Source: Acetobacter cibinongensis (GTDB lineage Bacteria; Pseudomonadota; Alphaproteobacteria; Acetobacterales; Acetobacteraceae). From it: 35,961 nucleotides of DNA. Both the position numbers and the translations under genes were made by a program. Below are positions 16,287 to 25,198 of this stretch, one piece after another. The notes beneath the pieces are model-generated. The model ran no database searches. It worked only from the letters and a program-made list of their open reading frames with translations, and was not told the DNA's origin. Location: assembly GCF_000963925.1 (NCBI RefSeq), contig NZ_BAMV01000057.1, positions 1 through 35,961 on the forward strand. The letters run 5' to 3'. How positions within the stretch are numbered: the first letter of the stretch is position 1; every line of letters begins with the position of its first letter.

Positions 16287-18881
16287 ATGGAACCTGAAAT
16301 TGCACCGCGCCTTGTCGGTCGCACAAAAAAGTCTGGCCTGCGCCATGCATGGCTCAACCGGCCTGTCATGCTGGCAGTTCCTTCAGCACTCCTTTTCGCG
16401 CTAGCCAGCATGGATGCCGAACCTGCCTGCGCTGCGTCTTCCAGCGTCAGCCAGACAGCACAGAACTCTGCCCGTGCCTATAATATTCCTTCCCTGCCTC
16501 TCGGGCTGGCACTGGCGACTTACGGCAAACAGACTGGTGTTCAGGTGACATATGACCCTGCCCTGTTGGCAGGAAAAACATCTGTCGACGTGTCAGGTTC
16601 GATGAACCCGCAGGAAGCACTTCAGAAGCTCCTATCGAGTTCAAACCTTTCCTATCGTTACGCGGATAGCAACACGGTTGTTATTCAGAAATCTGCCGCC
16701 AACATCACGCTAGGTCCTGTACGTGTCGGAGGAACCTTGGCGCATCAGGATCCCACTGGACCCGGAGTTGGGTATGTCGCGGATAGAACAATGTCTGCGA
16801 CCAAAACAGATACGCCATTAACCGAAATTCCGAACTCGGTCTATGTAATTACAAAGCAACAAATATTAGATCAGCAGCCACAGAACGTCGCAGAAGCGTT
16901 ACGTTACACTGCTGGTGTATATGCGGAAGGTGGAGGTACTCATGGCAACGGAGCTTCGATGAGTAATGGGGGGTATGCTATGTCCCAGCGTGGTTTCGAT
17001 ACCACTGAATTTGTTGACGGATTAATGAGCCGATCTTTTGCTGCTGGTGAGACAAGTTTTCTTGATAGAATAGAAGTTGTTAATGGGCCTGCATCCGTGA
17101 TGTACGGACAAGTCACTCCCGGTGGAATGATCGGGATGAGTCTTAAAAAACCGACTGATACGGCACTCCATCAAGTCTCAATTGGGTTCGGCAATTGGGG
17201 ACGCTATGAGGCTACGGTTGATGTCAGCGATAAAATTACAAAATCAGGTGACCTGAGGTATAGGATTGCCGCTATAGGCGTCACGCAAGGAACGCAAACG
17301 GATCACGTCGATTATCACCGTGTTGGCGTGCTTCCATCCATAACTTGGGATATTGATAACAAAACCTCGCTTACACTTTTGGGTTCTTATATGTACACCC
17401 CTGGTGACGGATTAAACACCACTGCCTATCCTGCATTGGGTACAGTCGTGACATCAAACGGCCTTCCGCGGATCTCAAGGAGTACGTTTCTGTCGACACC
17501 CAATTGGAACAAACATGGTGAAAAAGATGCTATGTTTGAATATCAATTTAAACACGAATTTAATAAGTTCATAAATTTTAGTCAGACATTTCGTTGGGAG
17601 GAATCTCAGCGAACATCCGCAGGAACGTTTTTCGATGGTGCGCTTAGTCAGACGCAGATTGGGATTGGGCCCTGGAACCAATGGTCTGATGGCAGGCAAG
17701 AAGCGTTAGATACACGAATATTTGGAAAAGTCGATACCGGCCCCGTCAAACACACGTGGGTAGTAGGATCTGACTTTAGAAATTACAACTACGTTCTTGG
17801 GAATGACTATGATTATCCGAATAGTAGCGGTGTTTTGCTGATAAATCCCTATAATCCGCAGACAAACTACGAACCCTGTTACAGCCGCACATCAACGAAA
17901 TGCCATACTATTTTCGGATTACCTCATTACGGGTATTTCCAAGAAGGTGTTTATTTTCAAGATCAGATGCGTTGGAAAGATCTGTCTATTCTTATTGGTG
18001 GGCGACAAGACTGGGTTAATTATTCTACCCATTCGAGTACTTATACAAATAAATTTGGAGTAACGCGCCTGAGGGAGAGAGATACGTCTCCGCAACCTCA
18101 GAGTGCGTTCACTTGGAGAGGGGGAATAATATATAATTTCAATTTTGGTCTTACGCCATATTTTAGCTATTCTACGTCTTTTATCCCACAGACAGGAACC
18201 AACTGGCAGGGGCAGCCTTTCAATCCATTGACGGGAAAGCAAATGGAAGCTGGACTAAAATATAAGATACCGGGGAAGGAGATATTATTTACGGCGTCAG
18301 CCTTTCATATCATTGAAGATCATTATTTAATATCCGATTTGGTTCATACAAATTATAGCGCAGATGCAGGAACGGTAAGATCTCAAGGGTTTGAACTTTC
18401 AGCAAATGCAAATATTACGCGGAATTTGAGGCTTGTGGCATCCTATACTTTCGAGGATGTGAGATTTCGAAAAAACAATCTAACTGCTAAACCATACAAT
18501 CCCGTGACTATGACTTATGGTTCACCTGTTAGCGAAGAAAATAAATTCGTCCCGCAATTACCGCGCAACATGGTTAACATGTTTGTTGATTATACTTTTA
18601 AAGATAACTTTGCTCGTGGCTTCGGGGTCAACGGTGGCGTTCGTTATGTGGGATCTACTTATGCTGGCTACGTAGAAGCCTACAAAGTGCCATCATATGT
18701 GCTTTTTGACATAGGCGCACATTATGATTTCGGTGAGGCCACGTCGGTTTTAAAAGGATTACGAGCACAGCTTGCTGTTTCCAATCTTACAAACAAATAT
18801 TATGTGACCGCGTGCGGCACTTATCAGTGTTATCTTGGCCAAGGTCGACGCGTTTACGGGAACTTGACATATAATTGGTGA
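16287..18881 (+). CDS. TonB-dependent siderophore receptor with STN signalling domain
   Basis: This outer-membrane receptor should import a ferric siderophore using TonB energy and signal through its N-terminal STN domain to the FecR-like protein. A signal peptide ends near residue 49 (LFALASMDAEPACA). The STN domain covers about 63-134 (IPSLPLGLALATYGKQTGVQ). The plug follows with TPLTEIPNSVYVITKQQILD, RGFDTTEFVDG and IEVVNGPASVMYGQVTPGG. The barrel ends in YGNLTYNW, an aromatic terminus typical of such proteins. I prefer ATG 16287, which has GGGACG upstream, over the ATG at 16251. Signal peptide and STN part are GC-rich like the island, whereas the plug and barrel are visibly AT-richer. The substrate cannot be read from the sequence. 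Confidence 0.92.
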   Translation: MEPEIAPRLVGRTKKSGLRHAWLNRPVMLAVPSALLFALASMDAEPACAASSSVSQTAQNSARAYNIPSLPLGLALATYGKQTGVQVTYDPALLAGKTSVDVSGSMNPQEALQKLLSSSNLSYRYADSNTVVIQKSAANITLGPVRVGGTLAHQDPTGPGVGYVADRTMSATKTDTPLTEIPNSVYVITKQQILDQQPQNVAEALRYTAGVYAEGGGTHGNGASMSNGGYAMSQRGFDTTEFVDGLMSRSFAAGETSFLDRIEVVNGPASVMYGQVTPGGMIGMSLKKPTDTALHQVSIGFGNWGRYEATVDVSDKITKSGDLRYRIAAIGVTQGTQTDHVDYHRVGVLPSITWDIDNKTSLTLLGSYMYTPGDGLNTTAYPALGTVVTSNGLPRISRSTFLSTPNWNKHGEKDAMFEYQFKHEFNKFINFSQTFRWEESQRTSAGTFFDGALSQTQIGIGPWNQWSDGRQEALDTRIFGKVDTGPVKHTWVVGSDFRNYNYVLGNDYDYPNSSGVLLINPYNPQTNYEPCYSRTSTKCHTIFGLPHYGYFQEGVYFQDQMRWKDLSILIGGRQDWVNYSTHSSTYTNKFGVTRLRERDTSPQPQSAFTWRGGIIYNFNFGLTPYFSYSTSFIPQTGTNWQGQPFNPLTGKQMEAGLKYKIPGKEILFTASAFHIIEDHYLISDLVHTNYSADAGTVRSQGFELSANANITRNLRLVASYTFEDVRFRKNNLTAKPYNPVTMTYGSPVSEENKFVPQLPRNMVNMFVDYTFKDNFARGFGVNGGVRYVGSTYAGYVEAYKVPSYVLFDIGAHYDFGEATSVLKGLRAQLAVSNLTNKYYVTACGTYQCYLGQGRRVYGNLTYNW

Positions 18882-18932
18882 AATTTCCCCACTCCGAACT
18901 ACGGCATCTTTTCCCTATTAAATTCAGCATCT

Positions 18933-18965
18933 TGCCCCTCGTTTCCATGCCAAAGTCGAGGGGCA
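18933..18965 (+). terminator. Hairpin after the receptor gene, possible terminator
   Basis: TGCCCCTCG (18933-18941) and CGAGGGGCA (18957-18965) form a nine-base-pair stem with a 15-base loop, 51 bases after the receptor stop codon. No T-run follows, so a classical intrinsic terminator is not certain. Confidence 0.35.
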
Positions 18966-19119
18966 GCCTCACTGCAATTTCCGTGGGGCGAGCCATGTCA
19001 AACTCATGGGGCGGTCCTGTGCAACATCCGTGAGGATACATGGCAACAGGCGTGAGACGCATTCCACTCCCCAAGACTTTTTCGCAAAAACTGGAGAAAT
19101 CTGTTAGGAGGCACGTCTT

Positions 19120-19641
19120 GTGGGATCGCAGCAGAATGATGCGCAGACCGACCGGAACACGCTCTTTCGCCTGATCGTCAGCGGTCGGATATCCCTTACC
19201 TCTCTGGTTGAAGCCCTCGCTGTGGCGGAACATCGTAATTTTCGAAAAGCTGGTGAAACATTGAGGATTTCACAATCCTCCATTAGTAATCGGATCTCTA
19301 CTCTCGAGACTATTATCGGTTTCCGCCTATTCGAACGCCGTAACGGCGTGCATGTCACCTTCGAGGGACAGCAGTTTCTCGCCGTCATCAATGAAGCCGT
19401 CAGTCTGATTAATCAGGCCCTACGCCCGACCAACCTGCTCCCCACCTCAGCAGAAAGCCAACTTATGGTCGGTGTCCAGTCCTCCAGCGCTGGCGGCTTC
19501 CCTGCTCCTGTGCTTTCAGGATGGTATGCCCCAGATCACCGGGCAGCGCTGGTCCCAGCTTCGGCACGTCCCTGCCGACATAGTCGGACGGCAGCCCCGC
19601 CAGACCATCCGCTGACGGGCGGGCATCCGTGTCCTGGCTGA
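19120..19641 (+). pseudogene. LysR-family regulator, truncated after the HTH domain
   Basis: The N-terminal half of a LysR-type regulator is intact: VEALAVAEHRNFRKAGETL, then RISQSSISNRISTLETIIG and FRLFERRNGVHVTFEGQQFL. The GTG start at 19120 has a strong AGGAGG eight bases upstream. Authentic sequence ends near residue 127 (VQSSSAGGF), just as the effector-binding domain begins. The remaining frame to 19641 is the reverse strand of trbI and is meaningless. The junction at about 19496-19502 joins the iron cassette to the conjugation remnant. A lone LysR HTH could still bind DNA, but normal effector response is lost. The target genes are unknown. Confidence 0.82.
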
Positions 19642-19852
19642 CGGTCGAGGGTGAAGTCTGACGGCTGCTTTCCAGCGCATAGCCCAGGGCAAACGCCACC
19701 GCGATCATGGCGACACCCCCCAGCGACCAGACCACGGTGCGTGACAGCCGCACCACGCGAGGGCGTTCCGCCCGCAGCCGCAGATCGGGTGGCGGGGATG
19801 CAGAGTGTGGAGGTGCGGATGTCCCGCCCTCCGCCGGAGCCTGATCGGTCAT
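19499..19852 (-). pseudogene. trbI: trbI (VirB10-like), truncated to its N-terminal third
   Basis: TrbI forms the envelope-spanning channel of Trb-type conjugation systems. This fragment has a proline-rich cytosolic start, one membrane segment near residues 39-61 (VVWSLGGVAMIAVAFALGY), and the typical LPSDYVGRDVPKLGPALPGD and LGHTILKAQEQG. After about residue 118 the frame enters LysR DNA and stops at 19463. The periplasmic beta-barrel domain is absent, so the product cannot work. Its ATG overlaps the trbG stop, as expected for a trbG-trbI operon. Confidence 0.85.
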
Positions 19853-20850
19853 GACTTCCTGCCGTCCGTCCGCACGATGCGCACCCGCTGCTCGGAGTGT
19901 TTATCCCCCAGCCGCAACTCGGCAGCGGCAAACAGCCGGTCTACGATCATCCAGTTCTGTCTTACCCGGTAATTGACCAGTTCCGGCCCGCCATCGGCTC
20001 CCAGAACGAAGAGCGGCGGCAGTTCCCCCTGCCCGATCCCGGCAGGAAAGGCGATATAGACCTTATGCCCGTCATCGAAGGTCCGGCTGGGAAGCCAGGG
20101 CGGCGTGCCGCCTTTCACCGGCTGGATGGAATAGCGGAAATTCAGGGTATCGAGAGTGAGACCCGTTTTAACGGGTGCTTCGTCCTCTGCCGCTCTGTTC
20201 TGCCGGTGCAGGGCAATCAGGTCATCCTCGGGGTAATTCCATGAAACCGATGCCATATAAGTGGCTGGCGTTGACCTCAATTCGGCAAGATAGGTCCGTC
20301 GGTCGGTATTGACGATCAGGTTGGTGGTCAGATCCGGCCGTGTCGGCTTAACCAGAATATGGATGCGTTTTGTCGCCCCTGTCCCGCTCTCGGTATCGCC
20401 GATGATCCAGCGAACGGTATCACCGGCCGCCACCGGTCCGGTGCCGACCAGCTTTTCGCCCTGCTGGAGCATGATGTCGGTGATCTCACCTGGCGAGGTG
20501 TAGACCTGATAGAGCGCCCCCGGACTATAGGGATAGACCTGCACCGCATTGATGAACCCGGCCCGCGTGGGCTGGATGCGCGCCGCCAGATTGGCCTGCG
20601 TGACCCGCGCGGTCGGATCAGCGACTTCAGGGGCCGGATGGGCCATGCGTCGGGACGGCAGTGGCTTGAGCTGACCCGGCAAGGGAAGCGGCTTCGGGAC
20701 TTCGACCACCTGGACCGGCTTCGGCGGATCCGGCAGACGTATAGCCTGCACGGCATCATCGTAGCGGATGACCGGCGGATGATACTGCGACGCGCAGCCT
20801 GCCAGAGGCAGGGCCAGCAGTGGCAGAACACGAAGAGCACGACGGATCAT
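19849..20850 (-). CDS. trbG: TrbG (VirB9-like) conjugation protein
   Basis: TrbG is the VirB9-like outer-membrane core subunit of a Trb type IV secretion channel. The 333-residue product has a lipoprotein-type signal (LLALPLAGC, cleavage before Cys19), a proline-rich linker, and VirB9-domain segments such as VNTDRRTYLAELRSTPATY, VSWNYPEDD, and the C-terminal VYIAFPAGIGQGELPPLFV followed by VNYRVRQNWMIVDRLF. Full length and open. Its start overlaps the trbF stop by ATGA. With trbI broken and most other trb genes missing, it is probably a relic. Confidence 0.92.
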   Translation of the reverse strand: MIRRALRVLPLLALPLAGCASQYHPPVIRYDDAVQAIRLPDPPKPVQVVEVPKPLPLPGQLKPLPSRRMAHPAPEVADPTARVTQANLAARIQPTRAGFINAVQVYPYSPGALYQVYTSPGEITDIMLQQGEKLVGTGPVAAGDTVRWIIGDTESGTGATKRIHILVKPTRPDLTTNLIVNTDRRTYLAELRSTPATYMASVSWNYPEDDLIALHRQNRAAEDEAPVKTGLTLDTLNFRYSIQPVKGGTPPWLPSRTFDDGHKVYIAFPAGIGQGELPPLFVLGADGGPELVNYRVRQNWMIVDRLFAAAELRLGDKHSEQRVRIVRTDGRKS

Positions 20851-21530
20851 TGGCCCAGCTCCTTCGACCAGTTGATGGCGGAGACGTAGATGCCGAGGGG
20901 ATTTTTCCGCAGATGGTCAGCGTCACGCGGCGTGCGAAGAACAATGGACACGATGGCGGTCCATCGCTCCGTACCCACAAAAGCCCCATCGCGGTAATGC
21001 CGCTCGGTCCAGGCGACACGGAAGCTGCCAGGCGAGGCCCGGATCACCGAGGCGATGTCCACCTCGACCTGCTCGTGCCCGATGCGTGAGAAGGGATCGT
21101 TGAGACGGGCATAGTCGTTCAGCGCCACAGCACCGGACGTGGTGGTGAAATCATACGCGCGCAGCCAGTTGTGCCGAACCACGACGGCATCCGACGACAG
21201 GGAGCGGACATCGCCAATGAACTGCGCCAGATACCAGGCGATCTGCGGGTCGGCAGGCATATAACCCGCTGTTGCCGGAGCCACGACCTGCGCCTGCCCC
21301 AGCCGATCGACCTGCACGACCCACGGCACAATCGTGCCGCGCGCGGACTGCCAGATCAGTCCCGCGCCAAGGCTGGCGGACAGGACTAATGAGCCAAACG
21401 CCATCAGCCGCCAGTTGCGGGCCTGCACCCGAGCGGAGCCAATACGCTCGTCCCAGATCTGTGCTGCTTTCTGATAGGGTGTCACCGGCTCGGGCGTGGT
21501 CCCGTAGCGTGTGGTCGAGCGACGGAACAT
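20847..21530 (-). CDS. trbF: TrbF (VirB8-like) conjugation protein
   Basis: TrbF is an inner-membrane VirB8-like assembly factor. The 227-residue product has a cytosolic head (YQKAAQIWDERIGSARVQAR), one membrane helix near 46-66 (LMAFGSLVLSASLGAGLIW), and a periplasmic VirB8 domain with ADPQIAWYLAQFIGDVRSLS and FRVAWTERHYRDG. It appears complete. The short spacing to trbL (5 bases) and overlap with trbG place it in the remaining trb operon. The channel it belongs to is incomplete. Confidence 0.92.
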   Translation of the reverse strand: MFRRSTTRYGTTPEPVTPYQKAAQIWDERIGSARVQARNWRLMAFGSLVLSASLGAGLIWQSARGTIVPWVVQVDRLGQAQVVAPATAGYMPADPQIAWYLAQFIGDVRSLSSDAVVVRHNWLRAYDFTTTSGAVALNDYARLNDPFSRIGHEQVEVDIASVIRASPGSFRVAWTERHYRDGAFVGTERWTAIVSIVLRTPRDADHLRKNPLGIYVSAINWSKELGQ

Positions 21531-21535
21531 CGCGT

Positions 21536-22960
21536 TTATTCCTTTTCCGAGAGATCGATGGACGCCGACCCGCCTCCGCCATCGGCGGAGCAGATGACAT
21601 GAGCCGCCTCGGCGGCATGGGTTGCGGCATTGCGACGTTTCATCTTTCGCGCCCAGCGCGGCGGCTCACCGCCGGTTGTCGGACCGGAACCGCCACCACC
21701 GTCGGGACCAGACGGACCAGAACCGGCGGGGTCGCTACCCGTGGGGTCACCACCACCACCGGATGAACTGCCGTCACCGCCATCGCCCGTTGGACTGTCG
21801 CCCCCCATCCCGCGCGCGGCCCAGCGTCCGCCGGCGGCGTAGCTTTCCCTGAGAGATGAGCCTGCACGCGAGGCCGCCCCTTTGGCGGCATTCGCGATAT
21901 TCCCGCCGACGGCCCGGCCCATGCCTCCGATCCCGGCGGCCATGCTGCCCGCGCCACCAGAGGCGCCGGCGGCTCCGGCCGAATAGGCGGACGTGGCGGC
22001 CCCCGCGATCGCAGCCCCTCCCCGTGCAGCAGCGGCGGTCGCGCCCACGGCTGCGGCACCGCCAGAAGCGACGGCTCCAACGCCCGCTACGGCAGCCGCC
22101 CCCATGGCGCCGACCGCCATACCGGTACCGACAGCAGCCCCTGCCCCAAGCTGGGGGGCGCCGGAAATCAGCCCATTGGCGATGCTGCCGCCAAAAATGG
22201 ACAGGCCGACAATTGCAAGAGAGGCCAGCACCACCGAGGTCGCCTGCCCGACCGTGGGAACAGCATCGCCATAAGACGTCGCAAACTGCCTGAAGAGCAC
22301 GGATGCGATGGCGGAAATGACCGCCAGCACCATGATCTTCACACCCGATGACACGACATTGCCCAGCACCTTTTCGGCCAGAAAGGCGGTGCGATTGAAC
22401 AGGGCGAACGGGATCAGCACGAAGCCTGCCAGCGTGGTCAGCTTGAATTCGATCAGGGCGACAAAAAGCTGCACGGCCAGAATAAAAAACGCCGCCAGCA
22501 CGATCAGCCAGGACAGACAGAGCACGAAGATCTGGATGAAGTTCGTAAAGAAGGCGACAGGGCCAAGGAGATTATGGACAGAGTCCAGAAGCGGCTGGGC
22601 CGCATCGAACCCCGTCGCGGCCAGTCGGCCGGGACGCAGAAAATCCGAAACTGCTAGCGTTCCACCTCCGGCTTTCAGACCGAGGGCCGCAAAACTGTCG
22701 AAGACGATCTTCGAGAGCGCATCGAAATCGTTGATGACCCAGGCGAAGAACCCGATATACAGCGTCTTCTTCACCAGACGCTGGATGATGTCCTCATCCG
22801 CTGCCCAAGCCCAGAACAACCCGGCCAAAGCGACATCCAGCACGGACAGCGTTCCGGCCAAGGAGATCACATTCCCTTTCACCAGACCGAACCCGGTATC
22901 GATCGTGGTCGTGAAGGTGTTCAGGAAAGTATCAATTACCCCGACATCATTGGTGGCCAT
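21536..22960 (-). CDS. trbL: TrbL (VirB6-like) polytopic membrane protein
   Basis: TrbL is the multi-pass inner-membrane subunit of Trb transfer systems. The first 260 of 474 residues contain several hydrophobic segments (VLDVALAGLFWAWA, TLYIGFFAWVI, IFVLCLSWLIVLAAFFILAV, MVLAVISAIASVLF). The C-terminal half is an Ala/Gly-rich stretch followed by a Gly/Ser/Pro-rich low-complexity tail, common in TrbL proteins. The high GC and codon bias create long spurious frames on the other strand. It follows the chimeric trbJ frame by five bases. Confidence 0.9.
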   Translation of the reverse strand: MATNDVGVIDTFLNTFTTTIDTGFGLVKGNVISLAGTLSVLDVALAGLFWAWAADEDIIQRLVKKTLYIGFFAWVINDFDALSKIVFDSFAALGLKAGGGTLAVSDFLRPGRLAATGFDAAQPLLDSVHNLLGPVAFFTNFIQIFVLCLSWLIVLAAFFILAVQLFVALIEFKLTTLAGFVLIPFALFNRTAFLAEKVLGNVVSSGVKIMVLAVISAIASVLFRQFATSYGDAVPTVGQATSVVLASLAIVGLSIFGGSIANGLISGAPQLGAGAAVGTGMAVGAMGAAAVAGVGAVASGGAAAVGATAAAARGGAAIAGAATSAYSAGAAGASGGAGSMAAGIGGMGRAVGGNIANAAKGAASRAGSSLRESYAAGGRWAARGMGGDSPTGDGGDGSSSGGGGDPTGSDPAGSGPSGPDGGGGSGPTTGGEPPRWARKMKRRNAATHAAEAAHVICSADGGGGSASIDLSEKE

Positions 22961-22965
22961 GGCGG

Positions 22966-23694
22966 TCAGTTCCCACTGCTACCAAACATGGACACGGTGC
23001 CGGGCACGTAGGCGTCATGCCGGGAGAAATGCTGATACTGCGCCTCGCTTTCGGCTTCCGTTACGGCCTCACGCGCCTGTTGCAGCGCCGTTGCCCGACC
23101 ATTGGCGGCGAGTTCAGCCTGAATGTCGGATAGCTGGCGGGATTGCAGGGCGAGAAGCTGGTTCCCGGCCTGGGCCGCCTGCAACGCGCCCGTGGAGGTC
23201 TGGCTGGCGGAAACAAGCTGCGTCATGGCGCTGCTGTCGGTGGGGATGTTTCCTACCACCCGCGCCTGCAGCTTCAGGGCATCCTCGAACCCGCCGACGG
23301 AATTCTGCCAGCGTGTCTGCGCCTGAGAAAACAGGGCGCTATCGGACATCCCGGAGGACACTGACGTATAGGCCTGCTGATACTGCTGCTCGACGGACTG
23401 GACGCTGTAGGCAATGTTCTGCGCCTGCGCGAGCAGAGCCGTCGTCTGGGAAATCGTCGATTGCAGCGTCGACAATGTCGACAGCGGCAGGCTCGCGAGG
23501 TTACCTTCGTCCGCCGATGCCCGGACGATCACGTCGATCTGTCGGGACCGGTAACGAACTGGCTCGAAGCGCGGACGCCTGGCCAGCGCGAAGAATGGTC
23601 GCCCCATCAGATCACGCTGGTCACGCGGGCTCGCCGGTCCGCTGACCACGAAGCGGCGGTCTGGCTCGCGCCAGCTTTCCCCAGTGCCCATCAC
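22966..23694 (-). pseudogene. Chimeric ORF: repA start joined to trbJ C-terminal part
   Basis: The 242-residue frame is a fusion of two conjugative-element genes. Residues 1-64 resemble the N-terminus of the RepA-like protein found after the HTH gene in alphaproteobacterial ICEs: SPRDQRDLMGRPFFALARRP and a closing ASADEG, which in intact copies continues into a MATIWDAD-like segment. From residue 65 the sequence is TrbJ: NLASLPLSTLSTLQSTISQT, then TALLAQAQNIAYSVQSV and a glutamine-rich helical tail. The junction lies near base 23502. TrbJ's signal peptide and N-terminus are missing, so secretion is not possible. The start overlaps the HTH gene stop, matching the normal HTH-repA arrangement. 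An in-frame deletion of the intervening genes explains it best. Confidence 0.72.
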
Positions 23695-23945
23695 AGGCTC
23701 TCCCGTTCTTCTTGGGTCAGGGGCCGGGCCGGAAAGACACGGGTGGGTGTCGTCTCGGACGGCGAGTGACGTGCGCCCCCGGCGGTCCAGGCCATCATGT
23801 CCTCGACGGAATAAAGCACCCGTCCGCCGACCTTCCGGTAGAGCGGGCCGGTGCCGTAGGTGCGATGTTTTTCAAGCGTGCGGAGCGAGATACCCAGAAA
23901 CCGGGCCGCTTCACGCACACGCATCAGGTGCGGCGGGATCGCCAT
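23691..23945 (-). CDS. AlpA/MerR-like helix-turn-helix regulator
   Basis: The 84-residue protein carries a winged HTH of the excisionase/AlpA type: MRVREAARFLGISLRTLEKH, then GTGPLYRKVGGRVLYSVEDM. Such small regulators occur just before repA in alphaproteobacterial conjugative elements. They probably control transfer or excision genes. The gene appears intact. A 12-base-arm inverted repeat lies about 90-120 bases upstream (24031-24063) and is a candidate operator. The stop overlaps the start of the repA-trbJ chimera. Confidence 0.82.
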   Translation of the reverse strand: MAIPPHLMRVREAARFLGISLRTLEKHRTYGTGPLYRKVGGRVLYSVEDMMAWTAGGARHSPSETTPTRVFPARPLTQEERESL

Positions 23946-24030
23946 GACCTTGTCTCCCTTTCCAATGCCACGCCGGACAGGGACCGGCGGGATATGGAGG
24001 GAAGCTGGTGGATAATCTGCGGCTCAGGGA

Positions 24031-24063
24031 ATGGACGTTTTTATCGACGACAAAAACGTCCAT
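24031..24063. promoter_or_regulatory. 12-base-arm inverted repeat upstream of the HTH gene
   Basis: ATGGACGTTTTT (24031-24042) and AAAAACGTCCAT (24052-24063) are perfect inverted arms around a nine-base spacer, one of the most symmetric elements in the conjugative-element part. It lies between the HTH gene and the DUF2285 gene with no coding sequence over it. An operator for the HTH regulator is the simplest reading. On the minus strand the T-rich arm could also act as part of a terminator for the DUF2285 gene. Confidence 0.45.
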
Positions 24064-24225
24064 GAAACGAGACTGGAACCCGTCCTTTTCACCACCCGAA
24101 CGCCGCCGTTCACCGCATGCCTTCGAAAATACCTTCCGGGAAAACGGCTTTTTGTGCTTCGCTGTCGTCAGGGAGTCGTCACGAAAATCAAGGGCAAAGC
24201 AATGCAGACAGATGCGGCCCTGCAC

Positions 24226-25003
24226 TCACCTGCGGCGCGACAATGGATAGCCCATAAGATCGCGGTAACCGCCGTCGATCATCCGGTTCGCCAGATTTTC
24301 GAGACGACGAAACCGGCCGCGCCCGGCAATATCGGGCCAGTCATAAGCACTGGGCGTCGGTTCACCGAGCAGGCGATCGGCGATCACCCGCTCGCCAACA
24401 CCTGCGGCACGCGCATCGGCGACGCGCAGGGCAAGGATGTGGCGAGCGATGGACTGCGCCGACATCCTGTGCCAGGGGCCGGGGTCCGCATGACCCGCAA
24501 GCACGCGCCACAGCCGGAACGCCTCATGGGCACGCAGCGGCGTGAATCTGTCATACGCCTGCTCGAAAGTATAATGACCCTCGCCCGGCCATTGTCGTTC
24601 CATCCAGAGTTGCCAGATCACACCACCGCAGACAGCAGAAACATAAACACCGTCAGACGTTTCGACGAAACGCGCGTCGGACAGGGCATGCAGCTCAAGG
24701 CGACGCGGCGTCAGCGTCTGGCCAGGCGGCATTGGCCTGAGAGCCAGAACTGTCGGCAGGGCCAGACGCGACCAGAGCGCGGTCAGGGCGCTGAATCGCT
24801 GGTCAGGATCGGCGGCGAAATCGCGGACCCCAGCGTCGGGCGAATTCCGCCTGGGCAGGATCGTCGGGAGACAGGTCCGCGCAGGCGCGCTGTTCGTCGC
24901 GATAGCGACGATTGCGCCGAAGATATTCCCAGCCGAGTTCCGCCGGGTTCGCATCGCGCAGGTGTTCATACCGCGCCTGGTTCTGCCAGTCTGCTCCGGG
25001 CAT
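24226..25003 (-). pseudogene. DUF6499/DUF2285 protein, frameshifted
   Basis: The ATG at 25001-25003 follows a strong GGGAGG and starts a DUF6499-type domain: MPGADWQNQARYEHL and PAELGWEYLRRNRRYRDEQR, stopping at 24803. A second minus-strand frame down to 24226 carries the DUF2285 part: FAADPDQRFSALTALW, then RRLELHALSDARFVET and VIADRLLGEPTPSAYDWPD. In intact relatives I remember a continuous RRWG-x-RFAADPD; here the sequence reads RRWGPRF then shifts. Removing one base near 24817 restores one 258-residue protein. The gene is a hallmark of alphaproteobacterial ICEs, probably a transfer regulator. Either a real mutation or a sequencing error could be responsible. Confidence 0.7.
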
Positions 25004-25165
25004 GACGCCCTCCCTCGTGTGTCTGAGAACGGGCGGCGACGCCTGCCCGGACAATCAGTATCCACGACGTTTTATCCAGCGGGAAGCTGGCAATCGGAGA
25101 TCATGCGATCGCGAAACAAGAACGAAATGGGCGGAATCATCGCTGACGACCCTACCCCCTTGAAA

Positions 25166-25189
25166 GCCCCTCCGGCGAACCGGAGGGGC
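25166..25189 (-). terminator. GC-rich hairpin after the DUF736 gene
   Basis: GCCCCTCCGG, loop CGAA, CCGGAGGGGC form a perfect ten-base-pair stem, ten bases past the DUF736 stop on the minus strand. On that strand it is followed by TTTCAA, a short weak T-run. It fits an intrinsic terminator separating the DUF736 gene from the DUF6499/DUF2285 gene. Confidence 0.6.
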
Positions 25190-25198
25190 GTGGGGTGG

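Noticed and set aside
22308..23645. A 445-codon open frame on the plus strand opposite trbL and trbJ
   Set aside because: It mirrors the GC-rich coding bias of trbL; the protein is Arg/Ser/Pro-rich without family features, whereas the minus strand encodes recognisable TrbL and TrbJ.
24031..25005. A 324-codon plus-strand frame opposite the DUF2285 gene
   Set aside because: Low-complexity Arg/Pro-rich translation with no motif; the opposite strand has conserved DUF6499 and DUF2285 segments and a strong ribosome site.
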